From the NCBI RefSeq assembly GCF_030549615.1, contig NZ_CP130832.1:496001-560000 (forward strand): 64,000 nucleotides of DNA, read 5' to 3'. The stretch's first letter is position 1. Every line of letters starts with the position of its first letter. Positions 33,701 to 41,019 of the stretch are shown piece after piece. Both the position numbers and the translations under genes were made by a program. The notes beneath the pieces were generated by a model, which saw nothing but the letters and a program-made list of their open reading frames with translations, made no database searches and was not told where the DNA came from. This stretch comes from Stenotrophomonas sp. 610A2 (GTDB lineage Bacteria; Pseudomonadota; Gammaproteobacteria; Xanthomonadales; Xanthomonadaceae).

Positions 33701-33997
33701 GCCTTCCTCGCTGCCGAGGTCGTACTGGCGCATGAAGGCTTCGATCGCGCCCTGGTTCTTGGAACGGGCGCGCACGCGGCGCACCAGGTCGGCGGCGGTG
33801 GCCTGTACCTGTGCCTGTTCGGCGGCCGGCAGGCGCGCCTGCTCCAGCAGTTCGAGGACGTGGCTGGTTTCGTCCTTGAGCCATGCATCGGTGATGGCCT
33901 GGCGCAGCGCGGGCGGCGCCGGCGGCAGCTCAGGCGTCAGCAGCGGCGGGGCCGGCGACGTTGGGGATGCGACATCAGGAGAAGGTGTTGCGTTCAT
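30764..33997 (-). CDS. putA: Bifunctional proline dehydrogenase / P5C dehydrogenase
   Basis: A 1077-residue two-domain enzyme oxidising proline to glutamate. The N-terminal half is the FAD-dependent proline dehydrogenase barrel (KLSALYPRYEHAKRERV, DAEESDRLELSL, RLVKGAYWD, VYAPVGSHEDLL). The C-terminal half is an aldehyde dehydrogenase, with GSTETARAINRAM, the Glu in ETGGQNAFI and the catalytic Cys in GQRCSAARV. It lacks the ribbon-helix-helix DNA-binding domain of the 1320-residue E. coli PutA, so it should not autoregulate. ATG 33997 chosen; GTG 34009 adds four residues. Confidence 0.96.
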   Translation of the reverse strand: MNATPSPDVASPTSPAPPLLTPELPPAPPALRQAITDAWLKDETSHVLELLEQARLPAAEQAQVQATAADLVRRVRARSKNQGAIEAFMRQYDLGSEEGVLLMCVAEALLRIPDQETADKLIRDKLGEADWKRHMGQSDSVLVNASTWGLMLTGHLVDLADATKRDVHGAFKRLIGRVGEPVIRLAVRQAMKIMGHQFVMGRTIDEALSRSHKGDNSNYRYSFDMLGEGALTMKDALRYLEDYRRAIHAIGSDNIARGGKADGDVTKSHGISIKLSALYPRYEHAKRERVLKDLVPGVLELAQLAKSYGIGCTVDAEESDRLELSLDIIEQVVSHPSLKGWAGFGIVVQSYQKRTPYTIDYLADLARRIGHKLQVRLVKGAYWDAEIKRAQIEGLPGYPVFTRKQNTDVSYIACAKRLFGHADAIYPMFATHNAATIATIKQIAKGGVYEHQKLHGMGDDLYAEVIPADRLNVPCRVYAPVGSHEDLLPYLVRRLLENGANSSFVNRITDEDVSIDDLIRDPVEAVSSFASISPSNIAHPKIPLPVDLLRSQNHDRTNSMGINLANDNELRALAEQLNAAIKPWQATPLVQGVAPGTPSQPVVNPADNRQVVGHWQAADAATVQKALANAVAAQPAWNRTPAASRAAILEHAADQLEARIAEFMALCVKEAGKSLPDGVAEVREAVDFLRYYAKQAREQFGTAEKLPSPTGESNELQLHGRGVFVCISPWNFPLAIFLGQVAAALAAGNSVIAKPAEQTNLIGYYAVKLLLDAGVPEGVLQFLPGDGATVGAALTADPRVAGVAFTGSTETARAINRAMAARDAAIGVLIAETGGQNAFIADSSALPEQLVKDAIGSAFTSAGQRCSAARVLFVQDDIADKVMGMLSGAMAELKVADPGELSTDVGPVIDADALQILKDHAVRMDAEARLIAAAPLSEAAAHGTFFAPRAYELKDLNQLHKEIFGPVLHVIRWKADQLDAVINQINATGYGLTLGVHSRIDETVDRIASRVNVGNVYVNRNQIGAVVGVQPFGGQGLSGTGPKAGGPHYLLRFATEKTVTVNTTAAGGNASLLTLGD

Positions 33998-34112
33998 GCG
34001 CTCGGCCACAGTTGGATTCGGCCATTTTAATCTTCGGTGGCGGATTTCCTAGTCCCCTGGGGGCATCTGTTTGCAGCGTGAAAGCACTGGCCTACGGGCG
34101 CTTTCGCAATAA

Positions 34113-34129
34113 TTAACGGTTGAAGTTAA
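34113..34129. promoter_or_regulatory. TTAAC-N7-GTTAA inverted repeat
   Basis: An AT-rich dyad in the 265-base divergent region between putA and the DUF2244-ctaC genes, which is otherwise AT-richer than its surroundings and should contain both promoters. Operator function is inferred from position and symmetry only. Confidence 0.35.
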
Positions 34130-34274
34130 ATTGTGCCGATTCCGGCAAATAAATCGACGTGCTTGGACGGTATGGACACAGTTTTGATGTGCACTGCAGC
34201 ATTCTCGACGTTGATGAATGGAAGCTTGCCGGGCGTGCGTGGGCAGGGCTACCATCGAACTCGATTTCCGCGGA

Positions 34275-34763
34275 ATGGACGCGGCTGTGATGATCCAGGT
34301 GCTTCGGCAAGATTCCGATGGCTCAGGGACGCAGCTGCTACTGCACCCCCCACGGGCACTCAGTGCTCGGCAGTTCGTCCAGTTGTTTGCAGCGTTGGCA
34401 GGATTGATGGTGTTCGCGGCCGGCCTGGCTTGGCTGTCCGGCAACCGCCTGGCCCCTGTCTTCGCGTTGTTGCATGGCTTTCTGGTGGCGGCTGCACTTC
34501 GCGCATGTTGGCGCAGCAGCAATCGCCGGGAAGAGATCCGGGTAGGACCGGACTGCGTGGAAGTGATTCCCGCGGCCGGAGTTTCGCCGGTATTCCACGC
34601 ACACCCTTACTGGGTGCGGGTGGTGACCGGGAAGGAACGGGTCCTGCTGGTTTCCAGCGGCAAGTGGGTGGAAGTGGGGAGTTTCCTCGCGCCCGTGGAA
34701 CGTCGGGAACTTGCGGTGACACTTGAAGGCTTGCTCGCAGCCAGCAATGGCAGCAACCGATGA
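34275..34763 (+). CDS. DUF2244 family membrane protein
   Basis: A protein of about 162 residues matching DUF2244: two adjacent membrane segments (about residues 35-75) after an N-terminal LLHPPRALSARQFVQLF, then a small beta domain ending GSFLAPVERRELAVTLEGLL. DUF2244 genes commonly precede cytochrome c oxidase subunit II in proteobacteria, as here (17 bases before ctaC). Function unknown. ATG 34275 and ATG 34290 are both possible starts. Confidence 0.8.
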   Translation: MDAAVMIQVLRQDSDGSGTQLLLHPPRALSARQFVQLFAALAGLMVFAAGLAWLSGNRLAPVFALLHGFLVAAALRACWRSSNRREEIRVGPDCVEVIPAAGVSPVFHAHPYWVRVVTGKERVLLVSSGKWVEVGSFLAPVERRELAVTLEGLLAASNGSNR

Positions 34764-34780
34764 CGTCAAGGGTCTAGGCA

Positions 34781-35722
34781 ATGAAGCAAAGCAGCGTGTG
34801 GGGCGCGAAGTTGAAACACGGTTTGGCAGCGGCAGCGATGATGCTGTCGGCGCAGGCAGCATGGGCGCAATCGGCCGATCCCAAGGAATGGCAACTCAAC
34901 ATGGGCAAGGGCGTCACCCATACCTCGCGTATGGCGTGGGACGCGCACATGGTGGCGTTGTGGGTGTGTACCGTCATCGGCGTGCTGGTGTTCGGGGCAA
35001 TGGCCTACGCCATGTTCAAGTTCCGCAGGTCCAAGGGTGCGGTGGCCAAGCAGTTCAGCCACAACACCAAGGCGGAGATCATCTGGACCGTCATTCCCAT
35101 CGTCATCCTGGTGGTGATGGCCTGGCCGGCCACGGCCAAGCTGATCGCCATGTACGACACCCGCGATTCCGAGATGACGGTGAAGATCACCGGCTATCAG
35201 TGGATGTGGAAGTACGAATACCTCGGTGAGGACGTGGTCTTCACCAGCCGCCTGGACCGCAAGTCCGACGAAGTGCGGCAGAGCGGCAGCGTGCCGACCA
35301 TGGCCAGCGATCCGCATTACCTGCTCGACGTGGACAACCCACTGGTGCTGCCGGTGGATACCAAGGTGCGTTTCGTCATCACCTCCGACGACGTGATCCA
35401 TGCGTGGTGGGTGCCAGCACTTGGTTGGAAACAGGACGCCGTGCCTGGCTTCATCAACGAGCGCTGGACCAACATCGAAACCGAAGGCGTGTACCGCGGC
35501 CAATGCGCGGAACTGTGCGGCAAGGACCATGGCTTCATGCCGATCGTGGTCAAGGCCGTGTCCAAGGACGAGTTCAAGGCCTGGCTGGCCTCGCGCAAGC
35601 CGGCGCCTGCCGCGCCTGCAGAAGCCGCGCCCGCGCCTGTCGCCGAACCGGCACCCGCCGCGGCGCCTGAAGCAACGCAACCGGAAGCAACCCCCGCCGC
35701 ACCCGCGGCGGCCGCTGCCTGA
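34781..35722 (+). CDS. ctaC: Cytochrome c oxidase subunit II
   Basis: A 313-residue CuA-bearing subunit of aa3 oxidase. A signal peptide is followed by two membrane segments and the periplasmic cupredoxin domain. CuA ligands are all present: His207 in DVIHAWW and C242, C246, H250, M253 in CAELCGKDHGFM; the aromatic stretch YQWMWKYEY for electron entry is intact. It takes electrons from cytochrome c. The last 45 residues are an Ala/Pro/Glu tail not normally needed. Confidence 0.97.
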   Translation: MKQSSVWGAKLKHGLAAAAMMLSAQAAWAQSADPKEWQLNMGKGVTHTSRMAWDAHMVALWVCTVIGVLVFGAMAYAMFKFRRSKGAVAKQFSHNTKAEIIWTVIPIVILVVMAWPATAKLIAMYDTRDSEMTVKITGYQWMWKYEYLGEDVVFTSRLDRKSDEVRQSGSVPTMASDPHYLLDVDNPLVLPVDTKVRFVITSDDVIHAWWVPALGWKQDAVPGFINERWTNIETEGVYRGQCAELCGKDHGFMPIVVKAVSKDEFKAWLASRKPAPAAPAEAAPAPVAEPAPAAAPEATQPEATPAAPAAAAA

Positions 35723-35784
35723 TACCACTGCGTGCCGGTGCCACCGGCGCGATGCCTGAAAACGCATAACGAGGTGTAGTTGCA

Positions 35785-37395
35785 ATGGCGAATACCGCAG
35801 TGGACCACTCCGATCACCACGGCCACCAACAGGGCTTCTTCGAGCGCTGGTTCTTCTCCACCAACCACAAGGACATCGGCACGCTGTACCTGCTTTTCAG
35901 CTTCACGATGTTCATCATCGGTGCGGCGATGAGCGTGGTGATCCGCTTGGAGCTGGCGCAACCCGGCCTGCAGTTCGTCAAGCCCGAGTTCTTCAACCAG
36001 ATGACCACAGTGCATGCACTGGTGATGATCTTCGGTGGCGTGATGCCGGCCTTCGTCGGCCTCGCCAACTGGATGATCCCGCTGCAGATCGGCGCGCCGG
36101 ACATGGCGCTGCCGCGCATGAACAACTGGTCGTTCTGGTTGCTGCCGGTGGCCTTCGGCATGCTGCTGGTGACCTTGTTCCTGCCCGGTGGCGCGCCGGC
36201 CGGTGGCTGGACGCTGTATCCGCCGCTGTCGCTGCAGGGTGGCTACAACGTCGCCTTCAGCGTGTTCGCCATCCACGTGGCCGGTGTCAGCTCGATCATG
36301 GGCGCTATCAACATCATCGCCACCGTGCTCAACATGCGCGCACCGGGTATCGACCTGCTGAAGATGCCGATCTTCTGCTGGACCTGGCTGATCACCGCCT
36401 TTCTGCTGATCGCGGTGATGCCGGTGCTGGCTGGCGCGGTGACCATGCTGTTGACCGACAAGTTCTTCGGTACCAGCTTCTTCAATGCCGCCGGTGGCGG
36501 TGACCCGGTGATGTTCCAGCACATCTTCTGGTTCTTCGGGCACCCCGAGGTCTACATCATGATCCTGCCGGCGTTCGGCGTGGTCAGCGAGATCCTGCCG
36601 ACCTTCAGCCGCAAGCCGCTGTTCGGTTACCAGGCGATGGTCTATGCGACTGCCGCCATCGCCTTCCTGTCGTTCATCGTGTGGGCCCACCACATGTTCA
36701 CGGTGGGCATGCCGTTGGGTGGCGAGATCTACTTCATGTTCGCCACGATGCTGATCTCGATCCCGACCGGTGTGAAGGTGTTCAACTGGGTCAGCACGAT
36801 GTGGGAGGGCTCGCTGACGTTTGAAACGCCGATGCTGTTCTCCATCGCCTTCGTCATCCTGTTCACCATCGGCGGTTTCTCCGGCCTGATGCTGGCCATC
36901 GTGCCGGCCGACTACCAGTACCACGACACCTATTTCGTGGTGGCGCACTTCCACTACGTGCTGGTGACCGGCGCGGTGTTGGCGCTGATTGCCGCGGTCT
37001 ACTACTGGTGGCCGAAGTGGACCGGTCGCATGTACAACGAGTTCTGGGGCAAGTTCCATTTCTGGTGGACGATGGTGTTCGTCAACCTGCTGTTCTTCCC
37101 GCAGCATTTCCTCGGCCTGGCCGGCATGCCGCGACGCATCCCGGATTACAACCCGGTGTTCGCCGACTGGAACCTGATCAGCTCGATCGGTGCATTCGGC
37201 ATGTTCGCCACGCCGTTCATGATGGCGGCGATCCTGCTGTCCTCGCTGCGCAACGGCAAGCGTGCCGAAGCGCGTGCCTGGGAAAGCGCCAAGGGCCTGG
37301 AGTGGACCATTCCGTCACCTGCGCCCGCGCACACCTTCACCGTGCCGCCTGTGATCAAGCCGGGCGACCTGGCGCATGACGACGTGACCCATTGA
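35785..37395 (+). CDS. ctaD: Cytochrome c oxidase subunit I
   Basis: A 536-residue, 12-segment catalytic subunit with heme a and the heme a3-CuB centre. Ligand motifs are intact: TVHALVMIFGGVMP, FFGHPEVYIMILP (CuB His and the cross-linked Tyr), WAHHMFTVGMP and AHFHYVLVTGAV. It reduces oxygen to water and pumps protons. GAGGTGTAGTTGCA precedes ATG 35785. Confidence 0.98.
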   Translation: MANTAVDHSDHHGHQQGFFERWFFSTNHKDIGTLYLLFSFTMFIIGAAMSVVIRLELAQPGLQFVKPEFFNQMTTVHALVMIFGGVMPAFVGLANWMIPLQIGAPDMALPRMNNWSFWLLPVAFGMLLVTLFLPGGAPAGGWTLYPPLSLQGGYNVAFSVFAIHVAGVSSIMGAINIIATVLNMRAPGIDLLKMPIFCWTWLITAFLLIAVMPVLAGAVTMLLTDKFFGTSFFNAAGGGDPVMFQHIFWFFGHPEVYIMILPAFGVVSEILPTFSRKPLFGYQAMVYATAAIAFLSFIVWAHHMFTVGMPLGGEIYFMFATMLISIPTGVKVFNWVSTMWEGSLTFETPMLFSIAFVILFTIGGFSGLMLAIVPADYQYHDTYFVVAHFHYVLVTGAVLALIAAVYYWWPKWTGRMYNEFWGKFHFWWTMVFVNLLFFPQHFLGLAGMPRRIPDYNPVFADWNLISSIGAFGMFATPFMMAAILLSSLRNGKRAEARAWESAKGLEWTIPSPAPAHTFTVPPVIKPGDLAHDDVTH

Positions 37396-37406
37396 GGAGG
37401 CCGGCA

Positions 37407-37544
37407 ATGAGCAGCAACGACCATTTCCAGGCTGAAGAGTTGGCCCTGCGCAGGCGCCGTTCGCGGCGCACCGCGCTGGTGGTCGGCCTGATCGCGGTGG
37501 CGGTCTACGTCGGCTTCATCCTGTCCGGGGTGCTGGCGAGTTGA
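37407..37544 (+). CDS. 45-residue single-pass membrane protein of the oxidase operon
   Basis: ATG 37407 opens a 45-codon frame preceded by GAGGAGGCCGGCA, a strong ribosome-binding site. The product has a charged N-terminus with RRRRSRR and one membrane segment ([17 protein letters not shown]). Position between ctaD and ctaG and single-pass topology match the small assembly or accessory proteins found at this place in other proteobacterial oxidase operons. Its TGA overlaps the ctaG TTG. Confidence 0.8.
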   Translation: MSSNDHFQAEELALRRRRSRRTALVVGLIAVAVYVGFILSGVLAS

Positions 37545-38131
37545 CCGCGCCGGCGCCCGCACCCAAGCCCAATGCCGGCCTTGGCCGGCTGATTGGCGTG
37601 GCGTTCGCGGTGTTCGTGCTGACCTTCTCGCTGGTGCCGCTGTACCGCATCGCCTGCGAAAAAGTATTCGGCGTGCGCCTGGAGCGTGGCGCGACCACGC
37701 ACGAAGCCAATGCACATGCGACCACCGGCAAGCGCACCGTGCGGGTGGAGTTCGATGGCGGCGTCAATTCCAAGCTGCCGTGGGCCTTCCATCCGGAAAA
37801 GCTGACGATGGACGTGGTGCCGGGTGAGTTGAACGAAGCCCTGTATTACGCCCGCAACGACAGCGACCGCGCGTTGGTTGGCAGCGCGGTGCCGTCGGTG
37901 GCACCGGCCCGTGCCTCGGGCTACTTCAACAAGACCGAATGTTTCTGCTTCACCGCCCAGACCCTGCAGGCCGGTGAGAAGCGCGACATGCCGGTACGTT
38001 TCATCGTCGACCCGGACCTGCCGGCCGACGTCAACACGATCACCTTGTCCTACACCTTCTACAAGAATGATGCGCTGACCGAACAGCTGGCCCCGGCAAC
38101 TGCCGCAGCCGCTGCGCATGCAGCTCCCTGA
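37541..38131 (+). CDS. ctaG: Cytochrome c oxidase assembly protein CtaG/Cox11
   Basis: A 196-residue membrane-anchored copper chaperone that loads CuB of subunit I. One N-terminal membrane segment ([20 protein letters not shown]) is followed by the immunoglobulin-like periplasmic domain with the CFCF copper motif ([11 protein letters not shown]). No ATG is available before the membrane segment; TTG 37541 overlaps the stop of the preceding small gene, indicating coupled translation. The Ala-rich C-terminus is non-conserved. Confidence 0.93.
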   Translation: MTAPAPAPKPNAGLGRLIGVAFAVFVLTFSLVPLYRIACEKVFGVRLERGATTHEANAHATTGKRTVRVEFDGGVNSKLPWAFHPEKLTMDVVPGELNEALYYARNDSDRALVGSAVPSVAPARASGYFNKTECFCFTAQTLQAGEKRDMPVRFIVDPDLPADVNTITLSYTFYKNDALTEQLAPATAAAAAHAAP

Positions 38132-38153
38132 TCACGGACCCGGAAGCAACGCC

Positions 38154-39029
38154 ATGGCCCATAACACCCCTGATCCCAACGTCTACTTCGTGCCAAGCAG
38201 CAGCAAATGGCCGTTTGTAGGATCGATCGCGATGCTGGTGATGATGGTCGGGGTAGCCAGTTGGCTCAACGACGCCAGCTGGGGCCGCGCGGCCTTCTTC
38301 ATCGGCGTGGCGATGATGGTGTTCACCCTGTTCCTGTGGTTCGGCGATGTCATCCGCGAATCGGAGGGGGGCAACTACAACCGGCAGGTGGATGGCTCGT
38401 TCCGGATGGGGATGATCTGGTTCATCTTCTCGGAGGTGATGTTCTTCGCTGCCTTCTTCGGCGCGCTGTTCTATACCCGCAACATGGGCCTGCCCTGGCT
38501 CGGCGGTGAAGGCCATGGCGTACTCACCAACGAATACCTGTGGGATGGCTACTCGGCGGCGTGGCCGACCAATGGCCCGGCCGATATCGGTGGCGCCTTC
38601 CAGACCATTCCGGCCTGGGGCCTGCCGCTGCTCAATACCTTGATCCTGCTGACCTCAGGCGTGACCCTGACCATTGCCCACCACGCACTGAAGGCCGGCA
38701 ACCGCAAGCAGTTGCTGATCTGGCTGGGGGCAACAGTGCTGCTGGGCTGCGTGTTCCTGTTCTTCCAGGCCGAGGAGTACATCCACGCCTACAAGGAATT
38801 GAACCTGACGCTGGGTTCGGGCATCTACGGTTCCACCTTCTTCATGCTGACCGGCTTCCACGGTGCGCACGTGCTGCTGGGCACCATCATGCTGATCGTG
38901 ATGTGGTTCCGTGCGGCCAAGGGCCACTTCACCCGCGACAACCACTTCGGCTTTGAAGCGGCCGCGTGGTACTGGCACTTCGTCGACGTGGTGTGGCTGA
39001 TGCTGTTCCTGTTTGTGTATGTGCTTTGA
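38154..39029 (+). CDS. ctaE: Cytochrome c oxidase subunit III
   Basis: A 291-residue, seven-segment subunit III. Characteristic blocks are MGMIWFIFSEVMFFAAFFGA, FFQAEEYIHAY and the C-terminal WYWHFVDVVWLMLFLFVY. It stabilises the proton-uptake path of subunit I. ATG 38154 is preferred over an in-frame codon inside ctaG. Confidence 0.97.
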   Translation: MAHNTPDPNVYFVPSSSKWPFVGSIAMLVMMVGVASWLNDASWGRAAFFIGVAMMVFTLFLWFGDVIRESEGGNYNRQVDGSFRMGMIWFIFSEVMFFAAFFGALFYTRNMGLPWLGGEGHGVLTNEYLWDGYSAAWPTNGPADIGGAFQTIPAWGLPLLNTLILLTSGVTLTIAHHALKAGNRKQLLIWLGATVLLGCVFLFFQAEEYIHAYKELNLTLGSGIYGSTFFMLTGFHGAHVLLGTIMLIVMWFRAAKGHFTRDNHFGFEAAAWYWHFVDVVWLMLFLFVYVL

Positions 39030-39031
39030 AG

Positions 39032-39118
39032 GCGGGGATTGGTGATTCGGGATTGGGGATTGGAAGATCGCGCGGCGCTGCTTTGCTAATCCCCAATCCC
39101 CACATTCCTAATCCCTGC
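39032..39118. repeat. GGGATTGGGGATTGG inverted repeat
   Basis: GGTGATTCGGGATTGGGGATT and its complement (AATCCCCAATCCCC ... CTAATCCC) fold on each other between convergent ctaE and the DUF2909 gene. A third intergenic palindrome type in this genome. Confidence 0.8.
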
Positions 39119-39122
39119 TCCA

Positions 39123-39341
39123 TCAACCGCCAACACCATGCGGCTTGATCCAGCCCATGTAGATGCTCAGCGCAACCAGCAGGATCAGCACCACTGACAG
39201 CGCGATACGCCGTGTCAACGCATTGACCGTCCGTTTGGTCTGGCCGCGATCGATCATCAGGTAATAGAGGCCGGCACCAAGATTCCAGACGATGACGATC
39301 AAGAACGCGATTACCAGCAAGGTCTTCAACGAATCATTCAT
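39123..39341 (-). CDS. DUF2909-type twin-helix membrane protein
   Basis: A 72-residue protein with two membrane helices (about residues 7-30 and 46-65) joined by a basic loop DRGQTKRTVNALTRR, matching the DUF2909 family usually found beside cytochrome oxidase genes. Here it is on the strand opposite to the operon, between ctaE and surf1. Function unknown. Confidence 0.8.
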   Translation of the reverse strand: MNDSLKTLLVIAFLIVIVWNLGAGLYYLMIDRGQTKRTVNALTRRIALSVVLILLVALSIYMGWIKPHGVGG

Positions 39342-39398
39342 GCGTGGCTCGAAGGGTGGAAGGGCAGTGCTATATCACCCGCTTGGCGGCAGCTTGTC

Positions 39399-40133
39399 AT
39401 GACGCGACAGCACACGGCCATCTTCGGCTGGGCGATGGCGGTGCTGGTGGCCGCGTTGTTCTGCGCGCTGGGTACCTGGCAGCTGCAGCGCATGCATCAG
39501 AAAGAGGCCCTGCTTGCGCAGTTGCCGCCGACCCGCGCGGCCGCCGTGTCGCTTTCCCAGGCCGCATCCACGCCGGACTCCCTGCATTGGGTGGACGACC
39601 AGCTGCAGTTCCTGCCCGGCAGCGTACTGCTGGACAACCAGCTGCGCGAAGGCCGCGCAGGCATCAAGGTCTACCAGCCTGCGCGCGCTGCCACCGGTGT
39701 GGTGGTGCTGGTCGACCTCGGCTGGCTGCCGTTGCCCGCCGACCGCAGCTTGCCGCTGATCCGCGCGGAACAGGGCACACAGGCGCTGCAGGGCCTGTGG
39801 GCACCCGCGCCGGCAACCGGCATTGCCTTGGGCCCGGCATTGACTGCGGCCAGGCAACCGCAGACCTGGTTGGCGACACGGATCGACCTGCCGGCGATTG
39901 CCGCGCAGCTCGGGTTGGGCGGCGCTGAGTTGGCGCCAAAGGTGTTGCGACTGGACCCGGCCTTGCCGCTGGGCTATGCGCGTGACCTGGACCTGCTGCC
40001 CAATACCTTGCCGCCTTCGCGGCATCTTGGGTATGCGGTGCAGTGGTTCGCGATGGCTTTGGCTGTGTTGTTGATTGCGTTGGTGTTGCAGTTCAAGAAG
40101 CGGCGGAAGTCGGGAGCTGGGAATGGGGGGTAG
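39399..40133 (+). CDS. SURF1-family oxidase assembly protein
   Basis: A 244-residue protein with an N-terminal and a C-terminal membrane helix enclosing a periplasmic domain, the SURF1 topology. The signature GTWQLQRMHQKEALL after helix 1 and the VLVDLGWLP strand are typical. SURF1 delivers or holds heme a for subunit I. Divergent from the DUF2909 gene by 57 bases. Confidence 0.92.
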   Translation: MTRQHTAIFGWAMAVLVAALFCALGTWQLQRMHQKEALLAQLPPTRAAAVSLSQAASTPDSLHWVDDQLQFLPGSVLLDNQLREGRAGIKVYQPARAATGVVVLVDLGWLPLPADRSLPLIRAEQGTQALQGLWAPAPATGIALGPALTAARQPQTWLATRIDLPAIAAQLGLGGAELAPKVLRLDPALPLGYARDLDLLPNTLPPSRHLGYAVQWFAMALAVLLIALVLQFKKRRKSGAGNGG

Positions 40134-40150
40134 GTTGGAGCTGGTTCTAG

Positions 40151-40224
40151 GCCAAAGCCAAAGCCAAAGCCAAAGCCAAAGCCAAAGCCAAAGCCAAAGC
40201 CAAAGCCAAAGCCAAAGCCAAAGC
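40151..40224. repeat. Hexanucleotide tandem repeat (GCCAAA)12
   Basis: Twelve perfect copies of GCCAAA from 40151 to 40222 plus GC, 17 bases after the SURF1 stop. It is outside any credible gene and runs straight into a CCCTCCC palindrome. Perfect identity suggests recent expansion by slippage. Confidence 0.97.
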
Positions 40225-40352
40225 ACCCCTCCCCAACCCTCCCCTGCGCTGCGCGCAAGGGAGGGGGCAGATTGCAGCGCGGTCGCTCCAGCTTTTGCCG
40301 TTGAATTTCCCCCTCCCTTTCACCGAAGGTGAAGGGGAGGGCCGGGGAGGGG
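40225..40352. repeat. Two CCCTCCC/GGGAGGG palindromic elements
   Basis: 40225-40268 reads CCCCTCCCCAACCCTCCCC, a GC hairpin (GCGCTGCGCGC), then GGGAGGGGG; 40309-40352 is the mirror form with GAAGGTGAAGGGGAGGG. With the tandem repeat these fill the 300-base gap between surf1 and the Sco-like gene; no gene is seen. Related elements occur at 30653, 46699, 47991, 52165, 54496, 54625, 60313 and 61020. Confidence 0.85.
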
Positions 40353-40433
40353 TGTTTTCAGCCTTTGCTCCTGCTCCAGCTCCAGCTTTCGCACCCAGCC
40401 ACTCCCCATCGCCAGCTCGAAAAGACCCCAGCC

Positions 40434-41009
40434 ATGAACGCACTCACCCCCGACCAGCTCGCCACCCGCAACCGCGGTCGCCGGGTCTTGCTGCTGATCT
40501 TCGCCATGTTCTTCGGTTCGATGGCGCTGGCTGGCATCCTGCGCTTCTCCGGTTGGACGCCGCAGATCAACCGCCACCACGGTGAATTGCTGCAGCCGGC
40601 ATTGGACCTGCGCAGCGAGCAACTGCACCTGGCCAGCGGCCAGGCCTATGACTGGAACCCGAGCGAGCGCCACTGGCGCATCCTGCTGGCACCGCCGGCT
40701 GACTGCGCACCGGCCTGCGTCACTTTGTCGCAGCAATTGGACAAGGTGTGGCAGTTGTTCGGGCATAACGCGGATAATGTCGAGATATTGTGGCTGGGTA
40801 CGCCGCCTGCGCAGGTGGCTGCGACGCCGGCACTGAAGGTGCTGCAGCCCCAGCCTGCGTTCCGGGGCAAGCTGCCGGGGGTTGATGACCCGGCCGGCAC
40901 CCCGGTGTATGTGATTGATCCCAATGGCTTTGTGGTATTCCGCTATGCGCCGGGTTTTGAACCGGGTGGACTGCGGGCTGATCTATCCAAGCTGTTGAAA
41001 CTGATGTGA
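40434..41009 (+). CDS. Sco-like membrane-anchored thioredoxin-fold protein
   Basis: A 191-residue protein with one N-terminal membrane segment (RRVLLLIFAMFFGSMALAGIL) and a periplasmic domain. ADCAPACVTL contains a CxxxC as in Sco1/SenC copper chaperones, followed by the DPNGFVVFRYAPG strand of that fold. The conserved downstream copper-binding His of Sco is not apparent. Location between surf1 and ctaA supports an oxidase assembly role, possibly redox rather than copper transfer. Length and start (ATG 40434) fit related oxidase-operon proteins. Confidence 0.75.
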   Translation: MNALTPDQLATRNRGRRVLLLIFAMFFGSMALAGILRFSGWTPQINRHHGELLQPALDLRSEQLHLASGQAYDWNPSERHWRILLAPPADCAPACVTLSQQLDKVWQLFGHNADNVEILWLGTPPAQVAATPALKVLQPQPAFRGKLPGVDDPAGTPVYVIDPNGFVVFRYAPGFEPGGLRADLSKLLKLM

Positions 41010-41019
41010 GTTCCGTTCG

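Noticed and set aside
40151..40224. CRISPR array
   Set aside because: Units are 6 bases in direct tandem with no spacers, and no cas genes are in the window.
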